From: Methylocystis sp. Sn-Cys
Lineage (GTDB): Bacteria; Pseudomonadota; Alphaproteobacteria; Rhizobiales; Beijerinckiaceae
Reading direction: 5' to 3'
Length of the DNA: 64,000 bases
Assembly: GCF_016745395.1 (NCBI RefSeq)
Contig: NZ_JAERVJ010000001.1
Location: forward strand, 62,001 to 126,000
The notes under the pieces were generated by a model, which made no database searches, was not told the DNA's origin, and worked only from the letters and a program-made list of their open reading frames with translations. Positions 40,930 through 49,239 of this stretch are shown here, piece after piece (the stretch's first letter is position 1; every line of letters starts with the position of its first letter). The position numbers and the translations under genes are program-made.

Positions 40930-42306
40930 ATGCGACGCCTGGCCCCAGCCCGCCTTGCCGGTCAAATCACGCTGCTCATCCTCGTCTCGATCGTGACCTT
41001 CCAGACGATCGTGCTGGTCACTTTCCACGTGCTCGACGTCGAAGGGCGGCGCCACATTGTCGACCAGACGGATTTCATCGCGAGCGTCATTCTCGCGCTG
41101 GACGCGGCGCCGGCCGAGGCGCGTCAGGGGTTGCTATCCGAATTCGCGCAGGCCGCGCCTTTCGCGAATATCCATTTGCAAAAGGAAAAGCCGCGGGCCG
41201 TCACGACCGACGACAGGGAGTTCAAAAAAGAAATCCGCCTGATCCGGACCGACCTGTGGCCCGAGGCGGAGGTTTACGCCGCCGCGCCGCCCAATGAGGA
41301 CGGCGCGCAGGGCGTTATGGCTGTCGCGCTCCGCAAGGGCGGCTATGGGCTCATCTCCATTACCCAGCACCGCAAGCCGCCGCGCTCGGTGTGGCGATGG
41401 CTCTGGGAGCCGGAGCCCGGCACGCCTTTCCTGCTGACGCCATGGGCGCTGTCGGCCATTTTGTTTTTTCTCAGCACCTCGGTTCTCGTGCTGTGGGCGT
41501 CGAACGGCATTGTCGAGCCGCTGATTACTTTGGCGCGCCACGCCGAGCAGTTCCCCGGCTCGCACAGCAGCGAAGGCGCGCTTCCCGAGCGCGGCCCCAG
41601 CGAAGTGCGCGAGCTGACGCGCTCGATCAACCGCATGCAGGAGCGTATCGCCGCGATGATCGTGGCGCGGACACGGGTGTTGGCGGCTGTCAGCCACGAT
41701 CTGAGAACCATCATCACGCGGCTGAATCTGAGAGCCGAATTTATCGCCGACGCCGATCTGCGAATCAAAATGCTCCGCGACGTCGACCTCATGGACGCCA
41801 TGCTGCGCAAGAACCTGCAGTATCTGCGCGCCGAGAGCGACAAGACGGATTATTCGCTGATCGACCTCGACAGCGTCCTGCAAACCGTCGTGGATCAGTT
41901 CGCCGACATGAATTACAACGTGTCCTACGCTGGCGGCGGTCGCCAGATGATGATCGGCTCCCTGACGGACATGCAGCGGGTTTTCACCAATCTGGTCGAG
42001 AACGCTGTCCATCACGCCGGCGTGGTCGACGTCCGGATAGACGAGTCCCTGCCCGGCAAGCTCCAGGTCGACGTCATCGACGACGGTCCGGGCATTCCGC
42101 AAGACCAGAGGGCGTCCGTTTTCGAGCCCTTCGTGCGCGGCGAGCCGGGGCGCACGATGGACAGCCACAGCGGATTCGGCCTTGGCCTGTCGATCGTGCG
42201 TTCTCTGGTCGAACGCCACGGCGGAACCGTCTCTTTACTGGATCGCGAGCCGAACGGGCTCGTCGTCCGCGTCACGCTTCCGCGCGCCAGCGGCGACGAA
42301 GCTTGA
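40930..42306 (+). CDS. EnvZ-like sensor histidine kinase
   Basis: A 458-residue kinase with two membrane helices (about 10-35 and 155-180), a periplasmic sensor between them, a HAMP segment, and a HisKA domain with the phospho-acceptor in AAVSHDLRTIITRLNLR. The HATPase domain follows (NLVENAVHHAG, DVIDDGPGIP, GFGLGLSIVRSLVERHGG). The ATG at 40930 has AAGG five bases upstream. A TTG at 40912 overlapping the regulator stop (TTGA) is an alternative that adds six residues. The signal is unknown; no target is adjacent except the divergent sulP cluster. Confidence 0.9.
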   Translation: MRRLAPARLAGQITLLILVSIVTFQTIVLVTFHVLDVEGRRHIVDQTDFIASVILALDAAPAEARQGLLSEFAQAAPFANIHLQKEKPRAVTTDDREFKKEIRLIRTDLWPEAEVYAAAPPNEDGAQGVMAVALRKGGYGLISITQHRKPPRSVWRWLWEPEPGTPFLLTPWALSAILFFLSTSVLVLWASNGIVEPLITLARHAEQFPGSHSSEGALPERGPSEVRELTRSINRMQERIAAMIVARTRVLAAVSHDLRTIITRLNLRAEFIADADLRIKMLRDVDLMDAMLRKNLQYLRAESDKTDYSLIDLDSVLQTVVDQFADMNYNVSYAGGGRQMMIGSLTDMQRVFTNLVENAVHHAGVVDVRIDESLPGKLQVDVIDDGPGIPQDQRASVFEPFVRGEPGRTMDSHSGFGLGLSIVRSLVERHGGTVSLLDREPNGLVVRVTLPRASGDEA

Positions 42307-42308
42307 AC

Positions 42309-42338
42309 GGCAGGAACGGCGCCCTCGCCGTTCCTGCC
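42309..42338. terminator. Perfect 13-bp hairpin between convergent genes
   Basis: GGCAGGAACGGCG pairs with CGCCGTTCCTGCC around a CCCT loop, directly after the kinase stop and before the end of the leftward gene at 42350. No T-run follows on either strand. Confidence 0.55.
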
Positions 42339-42349
42339 GCCACGGCGCC

Positions 42350-42628
42350 TCAGATTCCCTGCCCCTTGTTCGGTGAGCCCGATGAGCCGCTCGGCGCAGT
42401 CGAACCACTCGGGGCGCCCTGGTTGAGATCTTGCGAGCGCGAACTCGGATTGCTGGAAGTCGAGCCCTTCTTCTGCATCGACTTGCTGCTGCCGTAAGTC
42501 TCGCCGCCGGTCGCTTTCGTATGATGGCGATAGTGATGCTTCGAAGCGCATCCATGCGCCAACGCCGAAGCGGGAGCCCAAGCCAATATCGGCGCGACGA
42601 GCGCCGCCGCAAGCAGTTTTCTGTTCAT
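42350..42628 (-). CDS. Small exported Ser/Gly-rich protein
   Basis: A 92-residue protein with a clear signal peptide (MNRKLLAAALVAPILAWAP to ALAHG). A short His-rich stretch (CASKHHYRHHTKATG) is followed by a Ser/Pro/Gly-rich, probably unstructured tail. GGAGGAG precedes the ATG closely. No family recognised. The 237 bases upstream (42629-42865) hold nothing I can identify. Confidence 0.6.
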   Translation of the reverse strand: MNRKLLAAALVAPILAWAPASALAHGCASKHHYRHHTKATGGETYGSSKSMQKKGSTSSNPSSRSQDLNQGAPSGSTAPSGSSGSPNKGQGI

Positions 42629-42865
42629 CGTCTCCTCCGTGATCATCCGGCGCCGCCGGAACACGGGCAAGTAAGCGGGGCTACCCTTTCGGCAAGCGAA
42701 GCGCTGACTTGCTTTATTTCCGCTTGATTGCTGCGTGGGCTCGATCGCGCAGCAGGCGTCGAGCGCCAGAGCGGCCGGTCCACGCTAAGCGAATACCCAC
42801 AGAGGCCATTAGCGAGCGTGCGAGCGAGGGCGCGACGGATGGATGCGGCGCGCTGGCGCAGCCGC

Positions 42866-44575
42866 TCAGGCCGCCTTTGCGTCGAGCGGCGCCATATCCA
42901 GACCCCGGAAGATGGCGCAGCGCTGGAAAGCGCTCAGATCAGGCGGCACGCTCTTCTGGTGGCAGAATTTGGCGACAAGCTTGGCGAGGCCCTTGATGTC
43001 ACGGCCAGTCGCCTGCGGGAAGACGCGCACCAGATCGTCGATCAGCGCATCGTCGACCGCAAGCCCGAACTGCTCCGCCATGACCCGCCATATGCGGCGC
43101 TTGGCGTCGGCGTCCGGCGGGTAATAGCGGATAAGCGCGATGCAACGCGAGACGATCGCCTCGTCTATGTCGTCGACGCGGTTCGTCGTCAGAAACAGCA
43201 GGCCGTTGAAATATTCGAGCACGCGCAGGAAGACGCCGACGACCGCATTCATCGCTATATTGTCGTCGCGCCGCTTGATATAGACGTCCGCCTCGTCGAT
43301 CAGCATCACCGCGCCCCAGCGCTGCGCGCGGGTGAGGATTTCCTTCAGCGACGTCTCCATCGCCGCGACATTGAGGCCGAGCTGGCCCGAGTGCACGCGG
43401 TAGAGCGGGCGCTGGATGATCTCGGAATAGACCTCCGCCGTCAGCGTCTTGCCGACGCCGGGCGGCCCCGCGCAGAGCACAGTGGTGCCGCCCGACTTGC
43501 CCTGCACGATGTCGTCCATCAGCACGTCCATCTCGGCCGTGAGAATGTCGATGAGATCGGTCTGCTCGGGCGGCAGGACGAGCTTTTGCTTCAGCGCCGG
43601 TTGATATTGATAGGGCCGCATCTCGTCGACATGCACCCAGAGATGGTGATGCAGGTCGAGGTGGAACATGAGTATGTAAGGATGCACCGGAATGCGGGTG
43701 AAGAGCCCTTCCGGAATCTGCGCGCGCAATTCGGCGATTTCGTCCTCGGCCGCGAAACGATTGCTCTTGCCGGCCTTGCGCAGGAAATGCCCGAGAATGT
43801 CGCCCGGCGCCTCCAGCGTCAGGCTGCGGTTGGTCAGCACGCCCTCGTCATTCACGAGCCGCGCCTCGCCGCCGCTGGTCGAGAGAACGACAATATCCTT
43901 GCGCGCCCAATCGGTGTCTCGATGGGTGGCGTTGGGGTCTTCGGCGTGGAAGCCGACGCCCTTGCCGCTGAACTGCTGGCCGTAGCGGCCGCGCCATTCG
44001 AAATAGGTTTCCGTTGAGGACTCGAAGGCTTCGATCAATTCCGCCGTCTCGCGCAGGAAGCCTCTGGCGGCGAGTATCTCGCTGATCGTTCGCCCCACGA
44101 TGTCGGCCGCCATGATGCGGATGACGTTCGACTGCAGCGTTCCCTTGGCGTTGGCCTTTAGCTCGATGAGAATCTTGCCGGCCTCGTCGTTGGACGCCGG
44201 CACGTAATCGATCCGCATGATGAGATAGGGCAGCGGCTTCGACGCAATGCTCGCCGTGAAGAGCCAGCCGTAGATCGGATCGGTCGTCAGATAACGCACC
44301 AGCGCCGGCAGGACGTCCTCGAGTTCGCCGTTCTGGAAGCGCTTGTCCTGCGAGACCAGCGCGGCGCGCAAGGTGGAAAGCTGCGCCGCGCGGGCGCGCA
44401 GCTCGGGGCCCGACTCCTTGTAGCGCGCTTCGAGAAAATCGAGTTCTTCGCTCGTCAGATGGCTGAGATCGACCTCGACTCTGTCGCTGAAGCGCAACTG
44501 ACTCGCAAGCCCCGCCTGCGCCGGAAAACGCGCCATCAAAGCTTCGACATGGCTTCTTTCGATTTCGATATTCAT
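42866..44575 (-). CDS. AAA ATPase coupled to a SagB-type oxidoreductase
   Basis: A 569-residue protein. The N-terminal 335 residues form an unknown domain, with SNVIRIMAADIVGRTISEIL and IPVHPYILMFHLDLHHHLWV. Then comes one AAA module: Walker A CAGPPGVGKT (370-377), Walker B VMLIDEAD (423-429), the sensor FLTTNRVDDIDEAIVSRC and the lid PQATGRDIKGLAKL. The start at 44575 overlaps the stop of the upstream SagB-type gene (ATGA), so the two are made together. A chaperone-like or remodelling role on the oxidoreductase or its substrate is inferred. This pairing is not one I recognise as a described system. Confidence 0.8.
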   Translation of the reverse strand: MNIEIERSHVEALMARFPAQAGLASQLRFSDRVEVDLSHLTSEELDFLEARYKESGPELRARAAQLSTLRAALVSQDKRFQNGELEDVLPALVRYLTTDPIYGWLFTASIASKPLPYLIMRIDYVPASNDEAGKILIELKANAKGTLQSNVIRIMAADIVGRTISEILAARGFLRETAELIEAFESSTETYFEWRGRYGQQFSGKGVGFHAEDPNATHRDTDWARKDIVVLSTSGGEARLVNDEGVLTNRSLTLEAPGDILGHFLRKAGKSNRFAAEDEIAELRAQIPEGLFTRIPVHPYILMFHLDLHHHLWVHVDEMRPYQYQPALKQKLVLPPEQTDLIDILTAEMDVLMDDIVQGKSGGTTVLCAGPPGVGKTLTAEVYSEIIQRPLYRVHSGQLGLNVAAMETSLKEILTRAQRWGAVMLIDEADVYIKRRDDNIAMNAVVGVFLRVLEYFNGLLFLTTNRVDDIDEAIVSRCIALIRYYPPDADAKRRIWRVMAEQFGLAVDDALIDDLVRVFPQATGRDIKGLAKLVAKFCHQKSVPPDLSAFQRCAIFRGLDMAPLDAKAA

Positions 44576-46173
44576 GGCCGGCGCCGCTCTTCGGGATAGG
44601 GAGGAAGGGTCAGAATGCGCGTGTCTTCGACGGCCCCGCCGACCGTGAAGTGATAGACGTCCTGGAATTGCGTCTCGCCCGCCGGAAGGCCGAGCATGGC
44701 GTGGACCTCGTCGTCGAAGAAGCAGCCGATGCCTGTGCCCGCGAGCCCGGCGGCCGTCGCCCAGAGATAGAAAACCTGTCCGATCAGCCCCGCCTCCCAA
44801 TGGAGACGCCGATAGGCGAAGGCGCCTTCCTCTGTAAGCGCGCGGTCGAAATCGGCGATCATTGCGACGGCGAAGCAGCCCTTGCCCGCGATCGGCTGGA
44901 GGCAGGCGAATTTCGTCGCTTCGCGTTCATGCGCGCCGGCGCGCAAGCGAAACAGCGGAACGCCCAAGAGATCGACAGGCGCCCATTCGAAATTGGCGTC
45001 GCTGGCCGCGCGCAGCCGCGCCGCCATCTCCGCGTCGCGCGCGAGAAGATACAGGCCTGGCTCCAGCCCCTCGACGCGATGGATGTAAAAAACGAGCGAC
45101 AGGCGCGGCGCGAAGGGAAAGGCGCTCATGAGCGGCTCGGCGCCGGACAGCGTTGCGGCGAGCGTGAGGCGGAAGGTTTCGAGCGGCAGGGTCGAGACGC
45201 CATCCATGCGCTGAACGCTGCGGCGCCGGCGCACCACCTCGCCGATCGCCGGGCCATCGATCGACGGAGCCGGCAGCGCGGGCGGCGGCTCCGGCACGGT
45301 CGAACCCGCCTTGTGGCAAAGACGGACAGCGCGATCGACGAGCGGCCAGCCGTCGTGATCCTCGCTGAGGCGATTGGCGGCGCCGTGGAATGTGCGCGGC
45401 TCCGCCAGCAAGGCGGCAAGGTCGATTACAGGCGGCGGCGGGCCATCGGTCGCGATCCAGAGCAGGACGTCGGGGTGTTCTTCCTCACGCCGGTGAAAAG
45501 CATCCGCTCGATCGAGCCCGATCAGCGCGGCGATCTCGTCATCGGAAGGCGCTGCGAACACATGCGCGCGCCATCCGAGGCCCGCGCAGGCTTGCGCGGC
45601 CGCGCCGATGGCGTGCCCGGCGTCGAGCTGGCAGTAACGAAAAGCGCGCTCGCCATATTTCCAGCACTCGCGCCACGGAATGGCGCTGAGCGCCAGAAGG
45701 AAGCCGCCGCCCGGGAACGCTTGCGCCGCAGCGTAACGCGCACGCTCTTCGAGCCCATGCTCCTGCGGCGCATAGTGATAGAGCCCGGCGGTTTCGCTCA
45801 GGCCCGCGAGCGCATTCGCCAGAATATAGGCTTCCGTCGGATGCAGATTGCCGGAGGAAGGGTTGTTGCGCACCGCCCAGGTCGACCCTTCGGCGGTCTT
45901 CCACGCGCTGAGGCCGAAGGCCAGCTCGAGGAAGAGGCCGAGCGCGGCGGCGTCGAGGGGCGCCGGGTCGCGCGCCGGACCGGGGAACGGCGTCTCCGGC
46001 CCGCGGCTCAACGGCAGCGCGATCAGCCGCGCCCCTTCGAAGCGCCGGAAGGGCGACGGCTGCGAGGTCCAATCCAGAAAAGCCGGGCCGAGCGCGTAAC
46101 GGTTGGGCGCGTGCTTGGTGCGGAGATGATAGCCGCGAATATCGGCGGGAAGCGCGTCGGAATAAGCGTTCAT
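44572..46173 (-). CDS. SagB/ThcOx-type nitroreductase-fold protein, two domains
   Basis: A 533-residue protein with two nitroreductase-like halves. The first (about 80-270) has WAVRNNPSSGNLHPTEAYIL, the signature of the SagB/ThcOx family, with HYAPQEHGLEERARY and YRYCQLDAGHAIGAAAQACA-type elements (FRYCQLDAGHAIGAAAQACA). The second (about 320-525) has EVVRRRRSVQRMDG and YRRLHWEAGLIGQVFYLWA, GTGIGCFFDDEVHAMLGL. SagB enzymes use FMN to oxidise azolines in peptide natural products. No YcaO cyclodehydratase, precursor peptide or exporter is linked here, so a different role is likely. Divergent from the small gene at 46338. Confidence 0.8.
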   Translation of the reverse strand: MNAYSDALPADIRGYHLRTKHAPNRYALGPAFLDWTSQPSPFRRFEGARLIALPLSRGPETPFPGPARDPAPLDAAALGLFLELAFGLSAWKTAEGSTWAVRNNPSSGNLHPTEAYILANALAGLSETAGLYHYAPQEHGLEERARYAAAQAFPGGGFLLALSAIPWRECWKYGERAFRYCQLDAGHAIGAAAQACAGLGWRAHVFAAPSDDEIAALIGLDRADAFHRREEEHPDVLLWIATDGPPPPVIDLAALLAEPRTFHGAANRLSEDHDGWPLVDRAVRLCHKAGSTVPEPPPALPAPSIDGPAIGEVVRRRRSVQRMDGVSTLPLETFRLTLAATLSGAEPLMSAFPFAPRLSLVFYIHRVEGLEPGLYLLARDAEMAARLRAASDANFEWAPVDLLGVPLFRLRAGAHEREATKFACLQPIAGKGCFAVAMIADFDRALTEEGAFAYRRLHWEAGLIGQVFYLWATAAGLAGTGIGCFFDDEVHAMLGLPAGETQFQDVYHFTVGGAVEDTRILTLPPYPEERRRP

Positions 46174-46337
46174 CGCGGACGCCGGCTCTGCGGGGCACGA
46201 AATTTGTTCTGCATCGCGCGCGGTTCTCTCGTGAAGAGGCGCCCCTCTTATTCAAGAAGGGCGCCCGCCCGAGGCCCGCGCCAGAACAGATGAAAATCAG
46301 TGGATTAGAGATTCCTCCGCCTGGGAGGCGGCCCGCC

Positions 46338-46658
46338 ATGTCGGAAAGTTTCAGCCTTGTTGTCGATCGTCACCACGCGTTTGGCGTTTTAGCGACATTG
46401 CGCCTCGCCGCCCAACCGGCGCGCCGCTTCACCCTGCAGGAGGCGGCGATCGTGGCGCGGGCGCTCAAAGCGGTGGCGCAAGGCGCGAGCGACGAGCGGC
46501 AGATTTTCATGAGCCCGATCGCCAGCGATCACGACTTCGAGGCGAGCGTCGGGCAGGACGGCATCGTCGTCCGCGCCGAGGGCTGCGCGGAGGCGCGGCT
46601 CGCTTGGCCGGAGACCCTCGCGCTTGCAGAGCAGCTCAGACAAGCGTCGTCCGGCTAA
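46338..46658 (+). CDS. Small protein of unknown function
   Basis: A 106-residue protein starting MSESFSLVVDRHHAFGVLAT. It seems to be alpha/beta (FTLQEAAIVARALKAVAQGA, DFEASVGQDGIVVRAEGCAE). GGGAGG lies ten bases upstream of the ATG; an earlier ATG at 46290 is possible. It is divergent from the SagB-type gene, suggesting but not proving a functional link. Confidence 0.55.
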   Translation: MSESFSLVVDRHHAFGVLATLRLAAQPARRFTLQEAAIVARALKAVAQGASDERQIFMSPIASDHDFEASVGQDGIVVRAEGCAEARLAWPETLALAEQLRQASSG

Positions 46659-46690
46659 AAAGGCTCCGAACGCCTCAGAGTTTACCCGAT

Positions 46691-46729
46691 AAAAAAGGCG
46701 CGGGCCGACCGCTTCCGACGGCCCGCGCC
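46691..46729 (-). terminator. Rho-independent terminator
   Basis: An 11-bp perfect stem (46697-46707 with 46719-46729) is followed on the minus strand by six T residues. It ends the small secreted-protein gene at 46737-46973. Confidence 0.85.
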
Positions 46730-46736
46730 GACGCCG

Positions 46737-46973
46737 TTATCGACAAAGCTCGCGATAGCGCTGGCAATTGCCCATGCCTTCTTCGCCGAGTTCGCGCTTA
46801 TACATGCAGGCGCGCCGAAGCTCGCGGCAGTTGGGGCCATACCCCCAGCGCTGATGATACTGCCGATACTGGACTTGCAGAAGCGACGCGTCGGCGCCCG
46901 CATCACTCGGAATCGCCGCAGCAGGCAAGCTAAAGAAGGCCGCCGTACATATTGCAAGGATGTAAGAGCGCAT
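46737..46973 (-). CDS. Small secreted Cys-containing protein
   Basis: A 78-residue protein with signal peptide MRSYILAICTAAFFSLPAAA. The mature 58 residues hold four cysteines (PNCRELRRACMYKRE, GNCQRYRELCR), probably two disulfides. AAAGGGAGAAG precedes the ATG. A near-consensus EcfG promoter lies 55 bases upstream (47028-47052) and a terminator follows, so this is a well-defined monocistronic unit likely induced by general stress. Family not recognised. Confidence 0.75.
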   Translation of the reverse strand: MRSYILAICTAAFFSLPAAAIPSDAGADASLLQVQYRQYHQRWGYGPNCRELRRACMYKRELGEEGMGNCQRYRELCR

Positions 46974-47027
46974 GGGCTTCTCCCTTTAAAGCCGTCGATC
47001 CGCCCGCCGCGCGAGCGGATGACGACA

Positions 47028-47052
47028 AACCACTGCGGGAGGCCCTTGTTCC
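47028..47052 (-). promoter_or_regulatory. Candidate EcfG promoter of the small secreted protein
   Basis: On the minus strand: GGAAC, 16 bases, GGTT. The same one-base departure in the -10 element is seen in the nepR promoter. Confidence 0.65.
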
Positions 47053-47059
47053 TTCAGCC

Positions 47060-47278
47060 TCAACCCCGGCTCTTGAACTGACGCTGGCACCCCCGCGACA
47101 GCGCGCTCATATGCGCCTTGAGGCATTTCTCCACGGCGAGCGCGTCAGGCTCCGCCTCGGCGCAGAGTTTGTGAGAGTCGCGCTCACACGCTGACCGCTG
47201 TTTTTTCGTGCCCTGTGCGAGCGCTGGATCCAAGGCGACGAGACCCAATAAAATGGAGAACAAGATAAGCTTGCGCAT
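47060..47278 (-). CDS. Small secreted Cys-rich protein
   Basis: A 72-residue protein. The signal peptide MRKLILFSILLGLVALDPALA is followed by a mature part with four cysteines: SACERDSHKLCAEAEPD, VEKCLKAHMSALSRGCQRQF. The C-x7-C, C-L-x2-H-x4-LS-x2-C spacing resembles the short cysteine-rich repeat found in small proteobacterial exported proteins and Golgi glycoprotein 1. Function unknown. It sits in a run of three small exported proteins. Confidence 0.7.
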   Translation of the reverse strand: MRKLILFSILLGLVALDPALAQGTKKQRSACERDSHKLCAEAEPDALAVEKCLKAHMSALSRGCQRQFKSRG

Positions 47279-47389
47279 GATAGCCGCTTCCCTGTTGGAG
47301 CTGGCCCTATAAAAGGGCGCGACAAACGCGAACTGGATCGCGGTCGGCGCTTGTCAAGCTGGGCGCGGCGTGTGGCTGCCTGCCCGTGG

Positions 47390-47641
47390 TCAATGTAAAG
47401 TTCGAAGTCGACAGACCTTCACGCGCCCACCGGAGCCGTCGGCTTGCCAATGACAGCCCGCGTTTTTGGGCTGATTGTCGTAAAGATGCACTTCGGCGCG
47501 ATGCTTTGGGTCGAAGGTCTGGTTCGAAAAATCATGGCCGCCGACGTAAACATGTTTGCCGAAACGAACCTCGCCAAGCGCGGAGCCGCAGAGAGCCACG
47601 CCTGTGACGAGCGCTGATGCGATGATCACTTTCCGGCTCAT
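47390..47641 (-). CDS. Small exported protein
   Basis: An 83-residue protein with signal peptide (KVIIASALVTGVALCGSALG) and a mature part EVRFGKHVYVGGHDFSNQTF, then KNAGCHWQADGSGGRVKVCR. Two cysteines could pair. The start at 47641 follows GGAAAGC. No family recognised. Confidence 0.6.
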   Translation of the reverse strand: MSRKVIIASALVTGVALCGSALGEVRFGKHVYVGGHDFSNQTFDPKHRAEVHLYDNQPKNAGCHWQADGSGGRVKVCRLRTLH

Positions 47642-47826
47642 GCTTTCCTGTCCTCTCGACAATTCCAGGAGCACGACTCTATCACAGCCGCGTCGGCGTC
47701 GTCCCTGATCGCGCGGGCAGTCGGGAGCGGGCAAATTTCCCTGGCCTCACAGGGTTTTTCTCCGTGTTCGCGCGCGGGCTCCTTTGGTCTGATCCGTCTT
47801 GCACGCCATCCAAGGGAGAAAATACC

Positions 47827-48249
47827 GTGGCGCAATTGGGATTCGATGACAGCAATATCCGATGGGAACGGTTCGGCGACGTCGAGCATTTGTGGCTTTC
47901 CGTGCTCGACGTGGACGCAAAGAACAGAATCGTCCAGGTGCTTTTCAAATTCGCGGCGAACCAGCAGATCGTGCTGCATCGGCATAAGACCACGAACAAG
48001 ACTTTCGTTATCCAGGGAGAGCACCGTCTGTATCATCCCGACGGAAAACTCAAGGAAATCCGCCCTGCCGGACGCTACACTGTGAGCCCGCCGAGCAATG
48101 ATCCTCACCGCGAAGGCGGGGGCGATCAGGACGTGGTGGTGATGTTCACCATCTATGGCGAAAACGACGCGCTTTACGAACTGCTCGACGATCAAATGAA
48201 CATCGTCGCGTCGGTTTCCATCGACGATTTCGCGAAGCTGTTGGATTGA
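47827..48249 (+). CDS. Cupin-domain protein
   Basis: A 140-residue single-domain cupin, probably metal-binding. Motif 1 reads QQIVLHRHKTTNKTFVIQGE, with His-His and Glu ligands. Motif 2 follows around SPPSNDPHREGGGDQDVVVM. Fold resembles ChrR-type or acetophenone-dioxygenase-like cupins. The GTG start at 47827 is preferred, since AAGGGAG precedes it; an ATG-type frame upstream lacks support. Substrate unknown. Confidence 0.75.
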   Translation: MAQLGFDDSNIRWERFGDVEHLWLSVLDVDAKNRIVQVLFKFAANQQIVLHRHKTTNKTFVIQGEHRLYHPDGKLKEIRPAGRYTVSPPSNDPHREGGGDQDVVVMFTIYGENDALYELLDDQMNIVASVSIDDFAKLLD

Positions 48250-48256
48250 TCCGCGC

Positions 48257-48290
48257 GCTTGCGCCCTCGAACGCGTTCGAGGGCGCAAGC
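48257..48290. terminator. Perfect 34-bp palindrome between convergent genes
   Basis: The 17-base arms GCTTGCGCCCTCGAACG and CGTTCGAGGGCGCAAGC match exactly with no spacer. It lies between the stops of the cupin gene and the VOC gene, so it is probably a bidirectional terminator, although a protein-binding site is possible. Confidence 0.65.
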
Positions 48291-48296
48291 ATGAAG

Positions 48297-48773
48297 CTAC
48301 GAACGATTGTAGGCCGCTTCGACTGCCGCAATATCGAGCTTCGCCATGGTCATCATCGCCTCCATGGCGCGCTTGGCGCCAGCTTTATCAGGGCCGCTGA
48401 TCAACTCGACGACCCGGGAGGGAGCGATCTGCCACGAAAGTCCGTAGCGATCCTTGAGCCAGCCGCAGCGGCTATAGGAACCGCCCTCTCCGAGCTTCTC
48501 CCATAAACGGTCCACCTCCGCCTGATCGACGCAGTCCACCGAAATCGAAATGGCTTCGGTGAATTTGAAGATCGGGCCGCCGTTCAAGGCCAGATATTCG
48601 ACGCCGGCAAGTTGGAAGGTCACCATCAAGACAGACCCCGGCTTGCCGGGGCCGGCCTCGTTATAGTGCGCGATGTCGACGATGCGGGAGTTCGGGAAAA
48701 GCGACACGTAAAAGTTCGCCGCTTCTTCGGCCTCGTGATCGAACCAGAGGCAGGTCCTTACCTTCTGAGCCAT
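48297..48773 (-). CDS. VOC-family protein (PhnB/3-demethylubiquinone-like)
   Basis: A 158-residue VOC-superfamily protein of the type annotated as 3-demethylubiquinone-9 3-methyltransferase-like. Conserved parts are CLWFDHEAEEAANFYVSLFP, NSRIVDIAHYNEAGPGKPGS, EYLALNGGPIFKFTEAISI, CGWLKDRYGLSWQIAPS. The catalytic role of these proteins is mostly unknown. It lies 15 bases downstream of a second VOC gene in the same direction. Confidence 0.8.
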   Translation of the reverse strand: MAQKVRTCLWFDHEAEEAANFYVSLFPNSRIVDIAHYNEAGPGKPGSVLMVTFQLAGVEYLALNGGPIFKFTEAISISVDCVDQAEVDRLWEKLGEGGSYSRCGWLKDRYGLSWQIAPSRVVELISGPDKAGAKRAMEAMMTMAKLDIAAVEAAYNRS

Positions 48774-48788
48774 TCGCGCCTCCTATTG

Positions 48789-49202
48789 TCACGCCACAAC
48801 GATCACGTTCCACAGAACGCCGAAACGGTCCTCGACCATGCCGAAGCGCGGCGCAAAGAAGGTCTCGCCGAGCGGCATTCTTATTTGGCCTTCATTCGCG
48901 AGCGCTGCAAATATGCGATCGGCCTCGGCGGCGTCCTTCGCCGTATAGGTCAAACTAAAGCCCTTGAAGCCCGCGCTATCCGGACCGCAACCGTCGGAGA
49001 GGCTCAGGTTGGAGCCGCCGACATTTAGATTGGCGTGCATAACCTTCTCGCCCCACCCCGGCGCGATGACGCCCTCTGGCGCAGGCTGGGGACTCTCCTT
49101 GAAACGCAAAAGCATCGTCAGCTCTGCGCCCAGCGCCTTTTGGTAGAAGGCGATCGCCTCCTCGGCGCGGCCCGCGAAGTAAAGGTAGGGATTGATAGCC
49201 AT
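48789..49202 (-). CDS. VOC-family protein (PhnB-like)
   Basis: A 137-residue glyoxalase/bleomycin-resistance fold protein: INPYLYFAGRAEEAIAFYQK, GAELTMLLRFKESPQPAPEG, KVMHANLNVGGSNLSLSDG, ETFFAPRFGMVEDRFGVLWN. It follows a palindromic repeat that separates it from the SRPBCC/ArsR pair, which is in the same direction. Often clustered with SRPBCC and ArsR genes. Substrate unknown. Confidence 0.8.
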   Translation of the reverse strand: MAINPYLYFAGRAEEAIAFYQKALGAELTMLLRFKESPQPAPEGVIAPGWGEKVMHANLNVGGSNLSLSDGCGPDSAGFKGFSLTYTAKDAAEADRIFAALANEGQIRMPLGETFFAPRFGMVEDRFGVLWNVIVVA

Positions 49203-49239
49203 CACATGTCTCCTTGTTCGAAACAAAAGCAAGTTTTTG

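Noticed and set aside
42866-44800. AAA protein starting at 44800
   Set aside because: The first 75 residues are Arg/Gly-rich shadow sequence inside the SagB-type gene; ATG at 44575 overlaps the upstream stop as ATGA.
44650-46293. Long rightward open frame (547 residues) across the SagB-type gene
   Set aside because: Antisense shadow of a gene with clear nitroreductase motifs; no recognisable domain or ribosome binding site.
46737-46973. Ribosomally made natural-product precursor for the SagB-type enzyme
   Set aside because: It has a Sec-type signal peptide and its own terminator, faces a different neighbour and lacks Cys/Ser/Thr-rich core typical of azoline precursors.
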